NCBI GenBank assembly: GCA_947174275.1
Contig: CAMWIJ010000011.1
Span: forward strand, 1-57,705
Source: an uncultured Muribaculaceae bacterium
GTDB taxonomy: Bacteria > Bacteroidota > Bacteroidia > Bacteroidales > Muribaculaceae
Direction: 5' to 3'
Length of the DNA stretch: 57,705 bases
Part shown: piece after piece, positions 1 to 9,200 of the stretch
How the letters are laid out: the number at the start of each line of letters is the position of its first letter
Position numbering within the stretch: position 1 is the first letter of the stretch
The notes under the pieces: generated by a model
The model's database searches: none
The model's input: only the letters and a program-made list of their open reading frames with translations
Told to the model about the DNA's origin: nothing
Position numbers and translations under genes: made by a program

Positions 1-55
1 TTACACGCGGACGCACGAGCCGTGCGTCCCTACAATATGAAGTTTTGCAACACCC
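1..55. repeat. Partial copy of dispersed palindromic repeat element
   Basis: A 21-base palindrome lies at 9-29 (arms GGACGCACG and CGTGCGTCC, three-base loop AGC). It is followed by a tail (tacaatatgaagttttgcaacacc) that closely matches the tail of the complete copy near 48.8 kb. The window begins inside the element, so only its right half is visible. Other copies are at 1146-1222, 48802-48907 and 55597-55680. It is intergenic, with no coding potential that I can defend. Confidence 0.75.
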
Positions 56-88
56 TCTCCCTGCTGCCGCAACAGCCAAAAACCAAAA

Positions 89-120
89 CAGGCAGGATGC
101 ACAAGGTGCAATCCTGCCTG
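89..120 (-). terminator. Hairpin terminator of the receiver-domain gene
   Basis: A long stem (CAGGCAGGAT plus GCAC, loop AAG, GTGC plus ATCCTGCCTG with one bulged A) lies 34 bases beyond the stop codon of the minus-strand receiver gene. Read on the minus strand it is followed by a T-rich stretch (ttggtttttgg), as expected for an intrinsic terminator, although the T run is interrupted. Confidence 0.6.
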
Positions 121-154
121 CTGACTCAAAAAAGTGAATCCGGTATAAATTTCG

Positions 155-577
155 TTACGCCGGCCGTCGGCCTGATTCCGAAAGCTTCGCCAACCGCTGC
201 AGAAACTCCTTGTTGGAATAAGGCTGCAGAATATAGTCGGTGGCTCCGGCATTAAGCGCACGCACCACATGCCCGGTCGATGTCACATCGGCCACCACAA
301 GTATCGGTATATGCATGCCGGTCGGCGTCTGCTTGATTATCTCTATCGCGTGAAACGTCGACGCATGCCCCGGAGTGACATCAACCACGATGCACATCAC
401 ATCAACATGCTCGAGTTCCATAAATTCTTCAAAAGTCTTGCAAATATACACCCCGTAGCCGTCGTCATGCAGACACTTGCGCAAAGCGTCACACACCTCG
501 TCGTCTTTGAATGATATTATAACATTTCCTTTGACGGCCATATCGGCCGGTATATCTTCTTTAAAAAGTCGTTGCAT
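155..577 (-). CDS. Stand-alone response-regulator receiver domain, degenerate
   Basis: A 140-residue protein from the ATG at 577; an in-frame ATG at 634 would add 19 unlikely residues. It has the layout of a CheY-like receiver and no output domain. Asp66 in VVDVTPG fits the phosphoacceptor, and D25/D26 fit part of the acidic pocket. Two hallmark residues are changed. The Thr of the usual LTA motif is Ala96 (VVADVTS). The conserved Lys of KP(F/Y) is Gln118 in YILQPY. The first acid of the usual pair appears to be Lys24. Known receiver biochemistry says that losing the Thr and Lys impairs phosphorylation-dependent switching, so this may be a pseudo-receiver or adaptor. No histidine kinase is in the window. 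The gene stands alone, with a terminator hairpin just downstream. The family is clear; the role is unknown. Confidence 0.8.
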   Translation of the reverse strand: MQRLFKEDIPADMAVKGNVIISFKDDEVCDALRKCLHDDGYGVYICKTFEEFMELEHVDVMCIVVDVTPGHASTFHAIEIIKQTPTGMHIPILVVADVTSTGHVVRALNAGATDYILQPYSNKEFLQRLAKLSESGRRPA

Positions 578-829
578 TATTTCGGAGGAAATTCTGTTGT
601 CTTTCCGGCAATAAAAGTAGAAAAAAGTTACCACACAGAGAAATTAGTAATTAAATTGTATCAACAATGTGTCACTATCTTAACCACGCCACTGCTTTGT
701 AACTAAAGGGTAATGAAATAGCCATTTTTTTACTATCAAAACCATTCCACCGCCCGATATGTTCTCCTTAACAACCCGAAAAAAGTTCAAAAAAATAATC
801 CGAGACCACGTAAAAAAATCCAACAAATA
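578..829. other. AT-rich intergenic spacer
   Basis: The gap between the divergently oriented receiver gene and the tRNA-Asn promoter is very A/T-rich. I see no credible reading frame in it. The receiver gene promoter should lie here on the minus strand, but I found no convincing TAnnTTTG match for it. Confidence 0.4.
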
Positions 830-861
830 TTTGCATAATAAAAAAAATAGCCGTAAATTTG
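830..861 (+). promoter_or_regulatory. Bacteroidetes-type promoter for tRNA-Asn
   Basis: TTTG at 830-833, 20 bases, then TAAATTTG at 854-861. This matches the Bacteroidetes primary sigma consensus (TTTG, 19-21 bases, TAnnTTTG). It lies 49 bases upstream of the tRNA and in the same direction. Confidence 0.75.
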
Positions 862-910
862 CAACGCAAAAGCCGATAGAGCCATCCGAATGGCAACGGC
901 AAAGCAAACT

Positions 911-984
911 GCTTCAGTAGCTCAGTTGGTTAGAGCACCTGACTGTTAATCAGGGGGTCGTTGGTTCAAGCCCATCCTGAAGCG
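911..984 (+). tRNA. tRNA-Asn (GTT anticodon)
   Basis: The cloverleaf can be folded by eye. The acceptor stem is GCTTCAG (911-917) with CTGAAGC (977-983), with discriminator G984. The D stem is GCTC with GAGC. The anticodon stem CCTGA/TCAGG encloses loop ctGTTaa, giving anticodon GTT at 945-947. The T loop is TTCAAGC, with one mismatch in the T stem. No CCA is encoded. A promoter lies just upstream and a terminator just downstream, so it is probably a single-gene transcript. Confidence 0.95.
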
Positions 985-985
985 C

Positions 986-1019
986 AAAAAGAGACATCAT
1001 CAGATGCCTCTTTTTTTTT
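986..1019 (+). terminator. Intrinsic terminator of tRNA-Asn
   Basis: Stem AAAAAGAG-A-CAT with ATG-C-CTCTTTTT, followed by further T residues (nine T at 1011-1019). It lies immediately downstream of the tRNA. Confidence 0.8.
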
Positions 1020-1063
1020 GCATCCAAGAGATCCCGAGATTATGGGGTGGGACGGCGGCAGCA

Positions 1064-1476
1064 GGGACGGGGGCGTCTCGCCCCCGCAGGTAACAGCAGC
1101 GCGTCATGATAACGGGTCAGCGGATTTTCGAACCCGCCCCAACGTAGGGACGCACGGCTCGTGCGTCCGGCGCCAACACCTGATAATCAACATATTAACA
1201 GACGCACGAGCCGTGCGTCCATACATCTTGAAAAATCCCCTTACGTTATAAAACTCCATCTATGCAACCGCGAGAGCCGGAGGCTCGGTGATGTGATTAA
1301 CCCCGGTTCGGAGAACGCGGAGCGGGCGTAGACCGGGGGATATCATGGTGATATATCAGACATAAGCCCGGGAGGGGCGATCTGTGGTATATACAAAGCA
1401 ATTAGCTTGTCACATATCCCCAATCATATATAACACCGGCAAATTCACACCCACGGGGGCGAGACGCCCCCGTCCC
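1064..1476. repeat. Segment bounded by exact 23-base inverted repeats
   Basis: The 23 bases at 1064-1086 recur as an exact reverse complement at 1454-1476; each is itself a palindrome around GGGGGCG-TCT-CGCCCCC. Nested inside is an inner inverted pair (1148-1168 and 1200-1220) belonging to the dispersed repeat family. The rest of the segment has several short GC-rich stem-loops, such as GAGCCGGAGGCTC near 1275. It carries no transposase or other defensible gene. This covers most of the gene-free stretch between the tRNA and the DUF4919 gene. Confidence 0.6.
1146..1222. repeat. Dispersed palindromic repeat element, complete copy
   Basis: Two 21-base palindromes in inverted orientation, 1148-1168 (loop GCT) and 1200-1220 (loop AGC, first base changed to A), are separated by about 31 bases. 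The spacer contains acacctgataatca, which is also present in the copy near 55.6 kb. The leading GTAGGGACG and trailing sequence resemble the other copies. Confidence 0.75.
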
Positions 1477-1539
1477 GGCTACCGCCCATACCTCATGTTT
1501 TCCAGTACTTTTGTTTTATACGAAACGGCGACATATATC

Positions 1540-2286
1540 TCAGCGCTCCTCGGGATGCTTGCGGTAATATTCCTCAAGGATATATCGGATATTGAAATAA
1601 TATCCCTCCGGAGTCTTATCGCCCGACGTGCCGTCCTGCTGTATCTTGATATAATCGTAATAGGGAGCGGTAAACGTCACATCCTCCGCAAGGTTATTCT
1701 TGAAATTAAGAATATTGTATTCATGCTTCGGGTCAATCACAATCCACGCGTTATCCGGGTCGAGCCCCGTGCCGGTCGACAATATCGCCTCGAGCAGATG
1801 ATTGAGGCGGAACTGCCATATCTTCGCACGGTTTATCTTGCCGCGGTTTTGCAGCGCATAAATCAGAAAGTTGATCTGCTGGAGGTCAAACGGATCGTCG
1901 AGCAACGCCTGCTCCGCATACTCTATAATGAGATCGAGCTCCGCACGCGTATGCGATTTCTTGTAATAAAGCTGCTCTATCTCGCTGTCAAACGGCGAAC
2001 GGCGATAAGGATTGTAATCTTCCTGAAACACGCTGCCTAAATAGAGATAGCGGTAATCCTCAAGCGTCATCAGTGTGTCATTTTTCTCATAGTCAGCCAT
2101 CAGTTTCGGATAATAAAACCGGCTTGACGGATTGAGCACTTCCGATTTTATCATATCCATATCAGGACGTACGGCTGTAGGCTTCACGGCCACAGCCTTT
2201 CCGGCAGCGGATGCCCCTGCGGCGGAGAGAGCCGCAACTGCGGCGAGTATTAAGGTTTTAAGGCAGTTCATATCAGACTTATTCAT
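1540..2286 (-). CDS. DUF4919 family secreted protein
   Basis: A 248-residue protein whose hydrophobic N-terminus (residues about 9-28, ending in Ala-rich ASAAG) looks like a signal peptide, so it is probably exported. The Met at residue 6 is an alternative start. The mature part resembles the Bacteroidetes family DUF4919, with YRYLYLGSVFQEDYNPYR around residues 79-96 and an aromatic-rich C-terminus (PEGYYFNIRYILEEYY). No catalytic motif is recognisable and the function is unknown. It lies 22 bases downstream of the FtsX-like permease and in the same direction, so it is probably the last gene of the minus-strand group and may be translated with the transporter. Confidence 0.75.
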   Translation of the reverse strand: MNKSDMNCLKTLILAAVAALSAAGASAAGKAVAVKPTAVRPDMDMIKSEVLNPSSRFYYPKLMADYEKNDTLMTLEDYRYLYLGSVFQEDYNPYRRSPFDSEIEQLYYKKSHTRAELDLIIEYAEQALLDDPFDLQQINFLIYALQNRGKINRAKIWQFRLNHLLEAILSTGTGLDPDNAWIVIDPKHEYNILNFKNNLAEDVTFTAPYYDYIKIQQDGTSGDKTPEGYYFNIRYILEEYYRKHPEER

Positions 2287-2308
2287 AGCCGGACGGAGCC
2301 GGCATCGG

Positions 2309-3514
2309 TTACTTATAAAAATTACGTTTCACATTACGGCGTATGGCCATCATATTCACAGCCGTAACAAGTGCCATCAGGCCGAACCCGGCGAGCATTG
2401 TCACACCACACCCCGTGGTCGACAGCCCCAGAGAACCAAACAGCCCCTTCCAGAGATGCGACGCCACGACAAACACCACAAGCGCAAGCACGAGAAGCGC
2501 TCCGTTGAGCACCGCCACAAGCCGGTAGTAATATCCGGCCACCTGACGCGGAGTGTAGCCGAGCATCAGAAGGTCGTGGATCTTATCCTTGTTTTTCTGA
2601 AGCAGCAGACTGATGCTCAGCATCAGTATAAAGAACGCGAGAGCGCATATCACCAGCCCGATGGCTATAACCACAGCCGACACAATCGACAGGAAATAGG
2701 CCGCGCGACCCTGATTTAGCTTCTCTCCCGACACCTCGATCCCGTTCTCGTCGAAATACCTGGCGATCTCCGGATTGCCGGGGTCATCGGTACGGATTAT
2801 CAGGCGCGACACTTCGGCCGCCTCCGTGCTGTCGCCAAACTCGGCGTTGGCCCAGTTCATAAACGTTTCAGGCACAGCGATGGTGTTGAGACGCGACGAA
2901 AAGCCCACAATCTTGCCTGTGCGCACCACCCGCTTGCCGTTACCGCTGAGCGACAGCCTCAACGGCACCGAGCCTACTATCTGCTCGCTAAGCTGCGGCA
3001 GGCCGCGTGACGCAGCGAAACCGAAATTATAGAGCGCCAGATAGTCGCGTGATATCACGATGGGCACAACTGCCGTGGAGTCACTCGGATTATAACCCCA
3101 GCCCTCGGGCTTCACATCGAAAAACTCATCGGGTATCGACTCGAAGAAAAGATGTGTCGACATGCCGCGGCCGCCGAAGTCGACAGCCCCGTTGACATGA
3201 AACCGCGAAGGGGTGAACACTCCGAGATCTTCCACCCAGGGCTTGGCTCTGAGCTCGGCGATATCGCCGTCGGAGAAACCGGAGCTTTTGCCCTGAAACG
3301 TGTTCAGATCGCTTACGTGCTTCGACAATATCATGTAATCGGCAGAAACAAACGAATCGTCGGCAGCGTTATCCGCCGCCGTGGTGTCGCGGTAGAACTG
3401 CAGCGCCGTGAGCAATATCGCAAGTCCTACGAAATTGGCTATCGAATATCCGGCGAGCTGCCCCACCGATATGTTTTTTCCGAGCAGACGGCTGACAGGA
3501 TTGTGGAGTATCAT
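2309..3514 (-). CDS. ABC transporter permease, FtsX/MacB-like
   Basis: A 401-residue inner-membrane protein with the FtsX-type plan. There is one N-terminal membrane segment (about residues 18-40), a large presumably periplasmic domain (about 45-265), then three C-terminal membrane segments (about 270-300, 332-352 and 370-390). A charged cytoplasmic loop between the second and third segments (KNKDKIHDLLMLGYTPRQV) matches the coupling-loop region that contacts the ATPase in this family. The start codon overlaps the stop of the ATPase gene by 4 bases, which strongly suggests a two-component transporter. Substrate cannot be read from sequence. Members of this superfamily work in lipoprotein release, cell-division signalling or efflux by mechanotransmission rather than classic transport. 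Confidence 0.85.
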   Translation of the reverse strand: MILHNPVSRLLGKNISVGQLAGYSIANFVGLAILLTALQFYRDTTAADNAADDSFVSADYMILSKHVSDLNTFQGKSSGFSDGDIAELRAKPWVEDLGVFTPSRFHVNGAVDFGGRGMSTHLFFESIPDEFFDVKPEGWGYNPSDSTAVVPIVISRDYLALYNFGFAASRGLPQLSEQIVGSVPLRLSLSGNGKRVVRTGKIVGFSSRLNTIAVPETFMNWANAEFGDSTEAAEVSRLIIRTDDPGNPEIARYFDENGIEVSGEKLNQGRAAYFLSIVSAVVIAIGLVICALAFFILMLSISLLLQKNKDKIHDLLMLGYTPRQVAGYYYRLVAVLNGALLVLALVVFVVASHLWKGLFGSLGLSTTGCGVTMLAGFGLMALVTAVNMMAIRRNVKRNFYK

Positions 3515-4170
3515 AAGCGAAGTATTTTATTACTGTCGATTGACAGGTGATTGCCTACCGACGTGGCGATTACCGAAGCATGACGCGACTCGGCATGGCT
3601 CGTGATCATCTGCGCCACGATATCGTTGTTGCGCGCGTCGAGATGACTGACAGGCTCATCAAGAAGAAGAAAATCAAACGGTTGCGCCAACGCCCTGACT
3701 ATAGCCACTCGCTGCTGCTGGCCTATCGACAGCCTTCCGGCCACAGTGTCGGCGCGGTGGTCGACCGAAAGCTGCTCGAACATGCGGCGTATGTCGGCCT
3801 CCGAATAATAGTCGGTCAGTCGGTTTTTGAGCAGTACATTGTCAATGGCGGTAAGTTCCGGAAAAAGGCTCAGTTGCTGAGGCAGATAGGCAAGCGCCGC
3901 ACGACGCAGCTGCGACCATTTCTCGGCATTGTAGCCTCTGACATCGTTTCCGTCGAAGAGTATCGTGCCCTCATAGTCGCGCCTGCTGCCGTAGAGAAAG
4001 GCACACAACGACGATTTGCCGGTGCCTGACTCGGCAAACACCATATATGACAGCGGTTTCTCGAACGACAGATGACGAAGCCATACATCCGACCGGCGTA
4101 TACACTCCGTGTCTCTCTCGTCGCCGAAAACTTCGGGCAACAGATTGTTGATTGTTATCTTCTCTATCAC
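3511..4170 (-). CDS. ABC transporter ATP-binding protein
   Basis: A 219-residue ATPase. The Walker A motif is ESGTGKSS (residues about 47-54), the Q-loop is near Gln98/99 (LPQQLSLFPELT), the ABC signature is LSIGQQQR (147-154), Walker B is LLLDEP (168-173), and the D-loop is SHLD. The signature has Ile in place of the usual Gly (LSIGQ instead of LSGGQ), which is tolerated in some members. Length and layout resemble LolD/FtsE/MacB-type ATPases. It overlaps the downstream FtsX-like permease by 4 bases and lies about 100 bases downstream of the DUF4836 lipoprotein gene. Confidence 0.9.
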   Translation of the reverse strand: MIEKITINNLLPEVFGDERDTECIRRSDVWLRHLSFEKPLSYMVFAESGTGKSSLCAFLYGSRRDYEGTILFDGNDVRGYNAEKWSQLRRAALAYLPQQLSLFPELTAIDNVLLKNRLTDYYSEADIRRMFEQLSVDHRADTVAGRLSIGQQQRVAIVRALAQPFDFLLLDEPVSHLDARNNDIVAQMITSHAESRHASVIATSVGNHLSIDSNKILRL

Positions 4171-4234
4171 AGTCGTTTAAATCTACAGATAAATATTAAA
4201 GCCGGAAAGCCGCGAAGCGAGGCCCTCCGGCGAG

Positions 4235-4257
4235 GCCGGTGTCTTTTCAACACCGGC
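4235..4257. other. Intergenic hairpin
   Basis: GCCGGTGT (4235-4242), a 7-base loop, then ACACCGGC (4250-4257), in the 101-base gap between the DUF4836 gene and the ABC ATPase gene. There is no T run on either strand, so it may be an mRNA-stabilising or attenuating structure rather than a terminator. The neighbouring bases (gccggaaagccgcgaagcgagg) are also GC-rich and partly self-complementary. Confidence 0.4.
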
Positions 4258-4271
4258 TCCGGGCAAAGGGT

Positions 4272-5921
4272 TTAATAATCTTCGCTATAATCGTAATAGT
4301 CGTCGAAATCAGGCTCGTCGTATGAACCGTATGAATTTCCGACCGAACGCTCCATTTCCATGAAATACTGCATCAGATTCTGCAGATTGTTCATATCGGT
4401 CAGAGGCTCGATAAATGCCTGAAGATAGTTGGCAGAAGTGCCGGTAAGCTCCATTTTGAAGCGAAGGGCGTCGTCATCAAGCCACAACATGCCTTCCGAA
4501 CCGTAGTTCCAGCCGAAACGCGCCATTACGGGATTGGCATCGGCTTTGCTGTAGATTGCCAGATGTTTGCCGGCGAACTTGTCGGCAAGCGTGTTGGCGT
4601 TGCTCTTTATGTCGAAGTTGGCGAATGTAAGATAGCCGTAACGGTCGCCGAAATAGAGGCTGAAGCCCTGTTCGGAGTCAACTTTGTAATAGCCTTTGCC
4701 GGCGTAGTCGGGAGTCGCGCCGGTGTTACGCATGAAGTCGAACACCCGGGCGGCGTATTTTTCCACGACCTCAGCGGGATAGTGAGCCATAGCCACACAC
4801 TTGATTTTGGCAAACACTGTTTCGTCGAGCTGCATCTCCGACATATTGACAAGCGACGCAGGGTCGATGGCGATAAGGTCGTTGCATTCGAAGGCAAGCG
4901 CCGCAGTGCCGTCCCAGAGGGTAAGCAGGTCAAGATATTGCGCGTCCTGGCTGTTGCCTGCCTTTGCCTTGTAGTCGGCGACAGCGCTGTCGATGGCGCT
5001 CTTGAGGTCAGCATCACCGATATTGCCGCATGCCATGACAGCATTGGCGTCGGCGGGAACATTGGCAAGGAAATCGGTATCAATCACATTGAGCACTTTG
5101 CCGAACTCGCTGCGTTTGCCATCCTTGTCGACGAGGAAAAACTCACCGCTGACAGTGTTGCCCTTGAATGCCATCGAACCGCAGGCATAATATTTCATCG
5201 CGCCGGCAATCTTCTCTGCGAGAGGTGCGGGCACGTCATTTCTCTCAAGCTTGGCAGCCACATCGATGCCCTGGGCTTTAAGGGTCTTTTCGATTTCGGG
5301 AAGCGACACCACAAAAGCGAAAGCATTGTCGTCGGCAAGGAATTCACCCACACCGCCGACCGACGCGAGATTAGATTTCGCAGCCTCGGCAGAGATGCGC
5401 TCGATGGCCGCCATGTTGTCGGCCACCCACATCATCTTGTCATTGACAGCGATGACGACACCGCCGTTTTTAAACACAGTGTATCCGTTCTCTTCCGTCT
5501 GGTTTCCGAAAAGATCTTTGAGATGCGCCTTTACAGGCTCGGCGTCACTCACGAGAGCCGTCATAGCGGCGCTCTTCGCATCGGCATCGGCTGAAAAGAG
5601 CATGATGGCGTCGAGCTTGATGCCTTCGGTATATGCGAGATACTGGTTGACGACATTAAGCATTGCCGCTCCGGCATTCTCTTTGATTACGTCGCTGTAT
5701 TTCTGCGAAAGCACAATCTTTCCGTTGTCGACAGAGCATCCGGCGTTCTCCAGCACCTGCTGCGGGTTAATCTTGAAAACAAAAACTGATGATGAAGGAA
5801 TATTCTCCACCAGAGTGTCGGCGCTTCCGGCGCTTTTGCCGCAGGAAGTGAGCATACAGGCGGCCAGAGCCACAGCCATCAGTCCGCCGAGCGCATTAAG
5901 CGCAAGCCTTTTTAATTTCAT
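4272..5921 (-). CDS. DUF4836 family lipoprotein
   Basis: A 549-residue protein with a type II signal peptide. A hydrophobic stretch ends in the lipobox LTSC, with lipidated Cys27, so it should be anchored in a membrane facing the periplasm or cell surface. The mature part starts with residues typical of the Bacteroidetes DUF4836 family (ENIPSSSVFVFKINPQQVLENAG) and has long alternating strands. The C-terminus is strongly acidic and Tyr-rich (SYDEPDFDDYYDYSEDY). No enzymatic motif is recognisable. It is the first gene of the minus-strand group with the ABC transporter and the DUF4919 protein, which hints that these four work together in envelope function. A TAnnTTTG-type element lies about 118 bases upstream. 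Confidence 0.8.
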   Translation of the reverse strand: MKLKRLALNALGGLMAVALAACMLTSCGKSAGSADTLVENIPSSSVFVFKINPQQVLENAGCSVDNGKIVLSQKYSDVIKENAGAAMLNVVNQYLAYTEGIKLDAIMLFSADADAKSAAMTALVSDAEPVKAHLKDLFGNQTEENGYTVFKNGGVVIAVNDKMMWVADNMAAIERISAEAAKSNLASVGGVGEFLADDNAFAFVVSLPEIEKTLKAQGIDVAAKLERNDVPAPLAEKIAGAMKYYACGSMAFKGNTVSGEFFLVDKDGKRSEFGKVLNVIDTDFLANVPADANAVMACGNIGDADLKSAIDSAVADYKAKAGNSQDAQYLDLLTLWDGTAALAFECNDLIAIDPASLVNMSEMQLDETVFAKIKCVAMAHYPAEVVEKYAARVFDFMRNTGATPDYAGKGYYKVDSEQGFSLYFGDRYGYLTFANFDIKSNANTLADKFAGKHLAIYSKADANPVMARFGWNYGSEGMLWLDDDALRFKMELTGTSANYLQAFIEPLTDMNNLQNLMQYFMEMERSVGNSYGSYDEPDFDDYYDYSEDY

Positions 5922-6038
5922 ACGTGATTTTATTGGTTATTAAACAGTTGTTCGTCATAAAAAACGTGCATCCATAAAGATAAACGCACGATGCGTCAAA
6001 AAGTTACAGACTTCACGTGCATACGTGTCATTTTATCG

Positions 6039-6046
6039 CAAAGATA
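6039..6046 (-). promoter_or_regulatory. Probable -7 element for the DUF4836 group
   Basis: Read on the minus strand this is TATCTTTG, a full match to TAnnTTTG, followed by C. It points toward the DUF4836 start about 118 bases away. I could not find a good -33 TTTG at the expected distance. Confidence 0.45.
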
Positions 6047-6195
6047 CTCATTTTCATATAAATCAGTATCCCGCGGAATGCTCCTTTATAATTATTTCAC
6101 ATTTACGCGACCGATGCGCCTGCGCGCCGGGACAATTGCCGGAGCAAAAAATCGCACATTTGTATTATCACTGCCTACGATTGCCGTTTTATATG

Positions 6196-6203
6196 TATAT
6201 TTG
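6196..6203 (+). promoter_or_regulatory. Probable -7 element for the GH38 gene
   Basis: TATATTTG followed by C matches the Bacteroidetes -7 box and lies 61 bases upstream of the GH38 start codon. The nearest TTTG upstream (6159-6162) is too far away (33 bases) to be a standard -33 box. The 343-base divergent gap between 5921 and 6265 otherwise holds only AT-rich sequence. Confidence 0.45.
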
Positions 6204-6264
6204 CAATAGGCCGCCTGACATCTCCGGCCATCACAGATCATTCATCACCTTAACACGACTCACC

Positions 6265-9200
6265 ATGAAGCGATTGCTTATAGCCACTGTCGCCGCTGTT
6301 GCCGCCACCGTCTCGGCCGCGGCTTCCGACGCGGAAAACAGACCCCGCGTCTATCTCGTATCTGACGCACATCTCGACACCCAGTGGGAATGGGACATAC
6401 AGACCACCATCAGCCGCTATGTCTGGAACACCGTCAACCAGAACCTGACACTTCTTCAGAAATACCCCGGATATGTGTTCAACTTCGAAGGGGGCGTGAA
6501 ATATGCGTGGATCAAGGAATATTTTCCCCGCGAATACGAACTGATGAAACCGTATGTGAAATCCGACCGGTGGCACATAGCAGGCGCCTCGTGGGACGCC
6601 AACGACGTAATTGTGCCCTCGCCGGAGTCGATTATCCGCAATATTCTCCTCGGGCAGGAATTCTTCAGAAACGAATTCGGTGTGGAGAGCACAGATATTT
6701 TTCTGCCCGACTGCTTCGGCTTCGGCTGGACACTGCCGACTCTGGCAAAACATTGCGGACTCATAGGCTTCTCGTCGCAGAAACTGGCATGGCGCAACCA
6801 CCCGTTCTACGACGGCGGCCGCCGTTATCCCTTCGCCGTGGGCGTGTGGAAAGGCATCGACGGGTCGGAGGTGATGATGGCTCACGGCTACGACTACACC
6901 ACCCGCTGGGGCCATGAGGACCTTTCGCGCAGCGGCTCGCTTGAAAACCGCCTGAAAGAGAGTCCTGTCGACGCGCTCTACCACTACTACGGCACCGGCG
7001 ACCGCGGCGGCTCTCCCACTATCACTTCTGTCGAAACCACTCTGCAGTCAGCCGCATCCGACGGGCCGCTTGAGATAATAAGCGCGACGAGCGACCGCAT
7101 GTATAAAGACTTCATGCCGCTCGGCGAGCACCCCGAACTGCCGCGCTTCGACGGCGAACTGCTGATGGATGTGCACGGCACAGGTTGCTACACGTCGGCG
7201 GCTGCGATGAAACTCTACAACCGTCAGAACGAGCTGCTTGCCGACGCTGCCGAGCGTGCCTCGGTGGCAGCCGATCTGCTCGGCGCAGTCGAATATCCCG
7301 GCGCGGCTCTCACCGAGGCATGGCGCAGGTTTATTTTCCACCAGTTTCACGACGACCTTACAGGCACGAGCATTCCGCGCGCATACGAGTTCTCATGGAA
7401 CGACGAACTGCTGTCACTCAAGCAGTTTGCCGCGACAACAACCACTGCGGTCGACGGCGTTTCGCAACTTATGGACACACGCACAGGCGGCATTCCTGTG
7501 GTGATTTACAATCCGCTGGGCTTTGACGTGACCGATGTGGTTGAGATGACCCTTCCGGCAAAGGGCTCTCCCGCCCGCGCCGAAGTCACCGGCCCCGACG
7601 GCGGCAAGGCGACCGCACAGGTGCTCTCCTGCGACCCCGACGGCAATGCCCGCGTGCTTGCCCGTGTCACAGTTCCGGCCAACGGAATGGCAGTGTATGG
7701 GGTCAAACTCAGCGGAAAAGGCAGCGGCAAGATGGCCGCACAACCCGCCCGCGACATCGAGAACTCCATCTACAGCATAACCCTTGACGATGCAGGCGAC
7801 ATCGTGTCACTGCTCGACAAGCGTTCCGGCAAGCAGCTTGTCAGACCCGGAAAAGCCATACGCCTGGCCCTGTTCACCCAAAACCGCTCACACACCTGGC
7901 CGTCGTGGGAGATACTGAAAGAGACGGTCGACCGCCAGCCTGTATCAATCACCGGCAATGTGACAATGCAGATTGTCGAGGACGGCGCTCTCCGCAAAGT
8001 GCTGCGCGTGACAAAAGAGCACGGAGACTCACGTTTTCTCCAGGATATCATATTATATGAGGGGGAACAGGCCGACCGCATCGACTTCCGCAACGTTGTC
8101 GACTGGGCCGCCACCGACGCCCTGCTCAAAGCCGAATTCCCGCTGACAGTCAACGACTCGGCCACCACCTACGACCTCGGTCTCGGCACGGTGCGCCGCG
8201 GCGTCAACAGCGACACCGCCTACGAAGTGCCGGCACAATATTGGGCCGACCTGACCGACGCCGACTCGTCATACGGCGTCACTGTCATGAACGACAGCAA
8301 ATATGGCTGGGACATGCCTGACACCGGCACACTGCGCCTGACCCTGCTCCACACCCCTTCGACAGGCCACAACTTCTATGCGTTCCAGAACCGGCAGGAC
8401 CACGGCCACCATGAATTCACCTACAGCCTGACCGGACATGCAGGCCGACCCGACATCGCCGCCACGCGCCGGTGCGCCGAGACCCTCAACCGCCGCCCCA
8501 TGCCGTTTGTGGTTCCCGCCCACAAAGGCGCTTTGGGCCGCAGTTTCTCACTCGCCCGCACCGACAACCCGGCTCTGCTGATAAAAGCCCTGAAAAAAGC
8601 GGAGAGCGACGACTGCTATGTGATGCGCGTCTATGAGGGGGAAGGATGCCAACAGACAGGCTCCGTGACCTTTGCCGCCGACATCATCGAGGCATACGAG
8701 GCCGACGGCACCGAAAAGACCATAGCTCCGGCATCGTTCAGCGGCCGCTCGCTCAATGTCGACATCTCGCCCAACAGCCTGAAAACATATAAGATAAGAC
8801 TCGCAAAAGCGGTGGCTGCCCCTGCGTCACGCTACAGCCGGATGCCGCTACGCTTCGACCGCAAGTGCTTCACCTGGAACCAGTTTACCGGCGATGGCGA
8901 CTTCCATGAGTCATACAGCTACGCCGCCGAACTCGTGCCTGACAGCATCATCTCCGACGGCATACCGTTCGCACTGGAAAACAAACGCCTTCTCAACGGC
9001 ATGACCTGCAATGGCGACACTCTGCGCCTGCCCGACGGCAGCTATAACCGTGTCTATCTGCTCGCTGCCGCCGCCATAGGCGAAGGCGAGGCGACTGGCA
9101 CCGTCAGAGCCGGAAAGAGGCTGACAGAAATCACGGTGCCGTCCTACACCGGATTTATCGGACAATGGGGACACACCGGCCACACTGAAGGATGGCTGAC

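Noticed and set aside
1146-1222. CRISPR-like repeats from the recurring palindromes
   Set aside because: There are only two units per site, in inverted orientation, with shared rather than unique spacers, and no cas genes.
1255-1400. Retron or diversity-generating element suggested by the structured, GC-rich intergenic text
   Set aside because: No reverse transcriptase gene and no template/variable repeat pair are present in the window.
911-1540. tRNA-Asn as an attachment site of an integrated element
   Set aside because: No integrase, no partial tRNA duplicate and no mobile-element genes follow. The repeat-rich gap is short and the next genes are ordinary.
1384-2040. 218-codon plus-strand frame opposite the DUF4919 gene
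   Set aside because: It is antisense to a gene with a signal peptide and family match. The frame is rich in Arg, Ile and Leu as expected from reverse-complement codons.
4563-5594. A 343-codon open frame on the plus strand inside the DUF4836 gene
   Set aside because: It is antisense to a well-supported lipoprotein gene, has no recognisable family or start signal, and is explained by the GC-rich codon pattern of the real gene.
6025-6264. Extension of the GH38 gene to an upstream ATG at 6025 or 6115
   Set aside because: The extra residues are non-coding-like, the predicted -7 element lies inside them, and a perfect signal peptide begins at the ATG at 6265.
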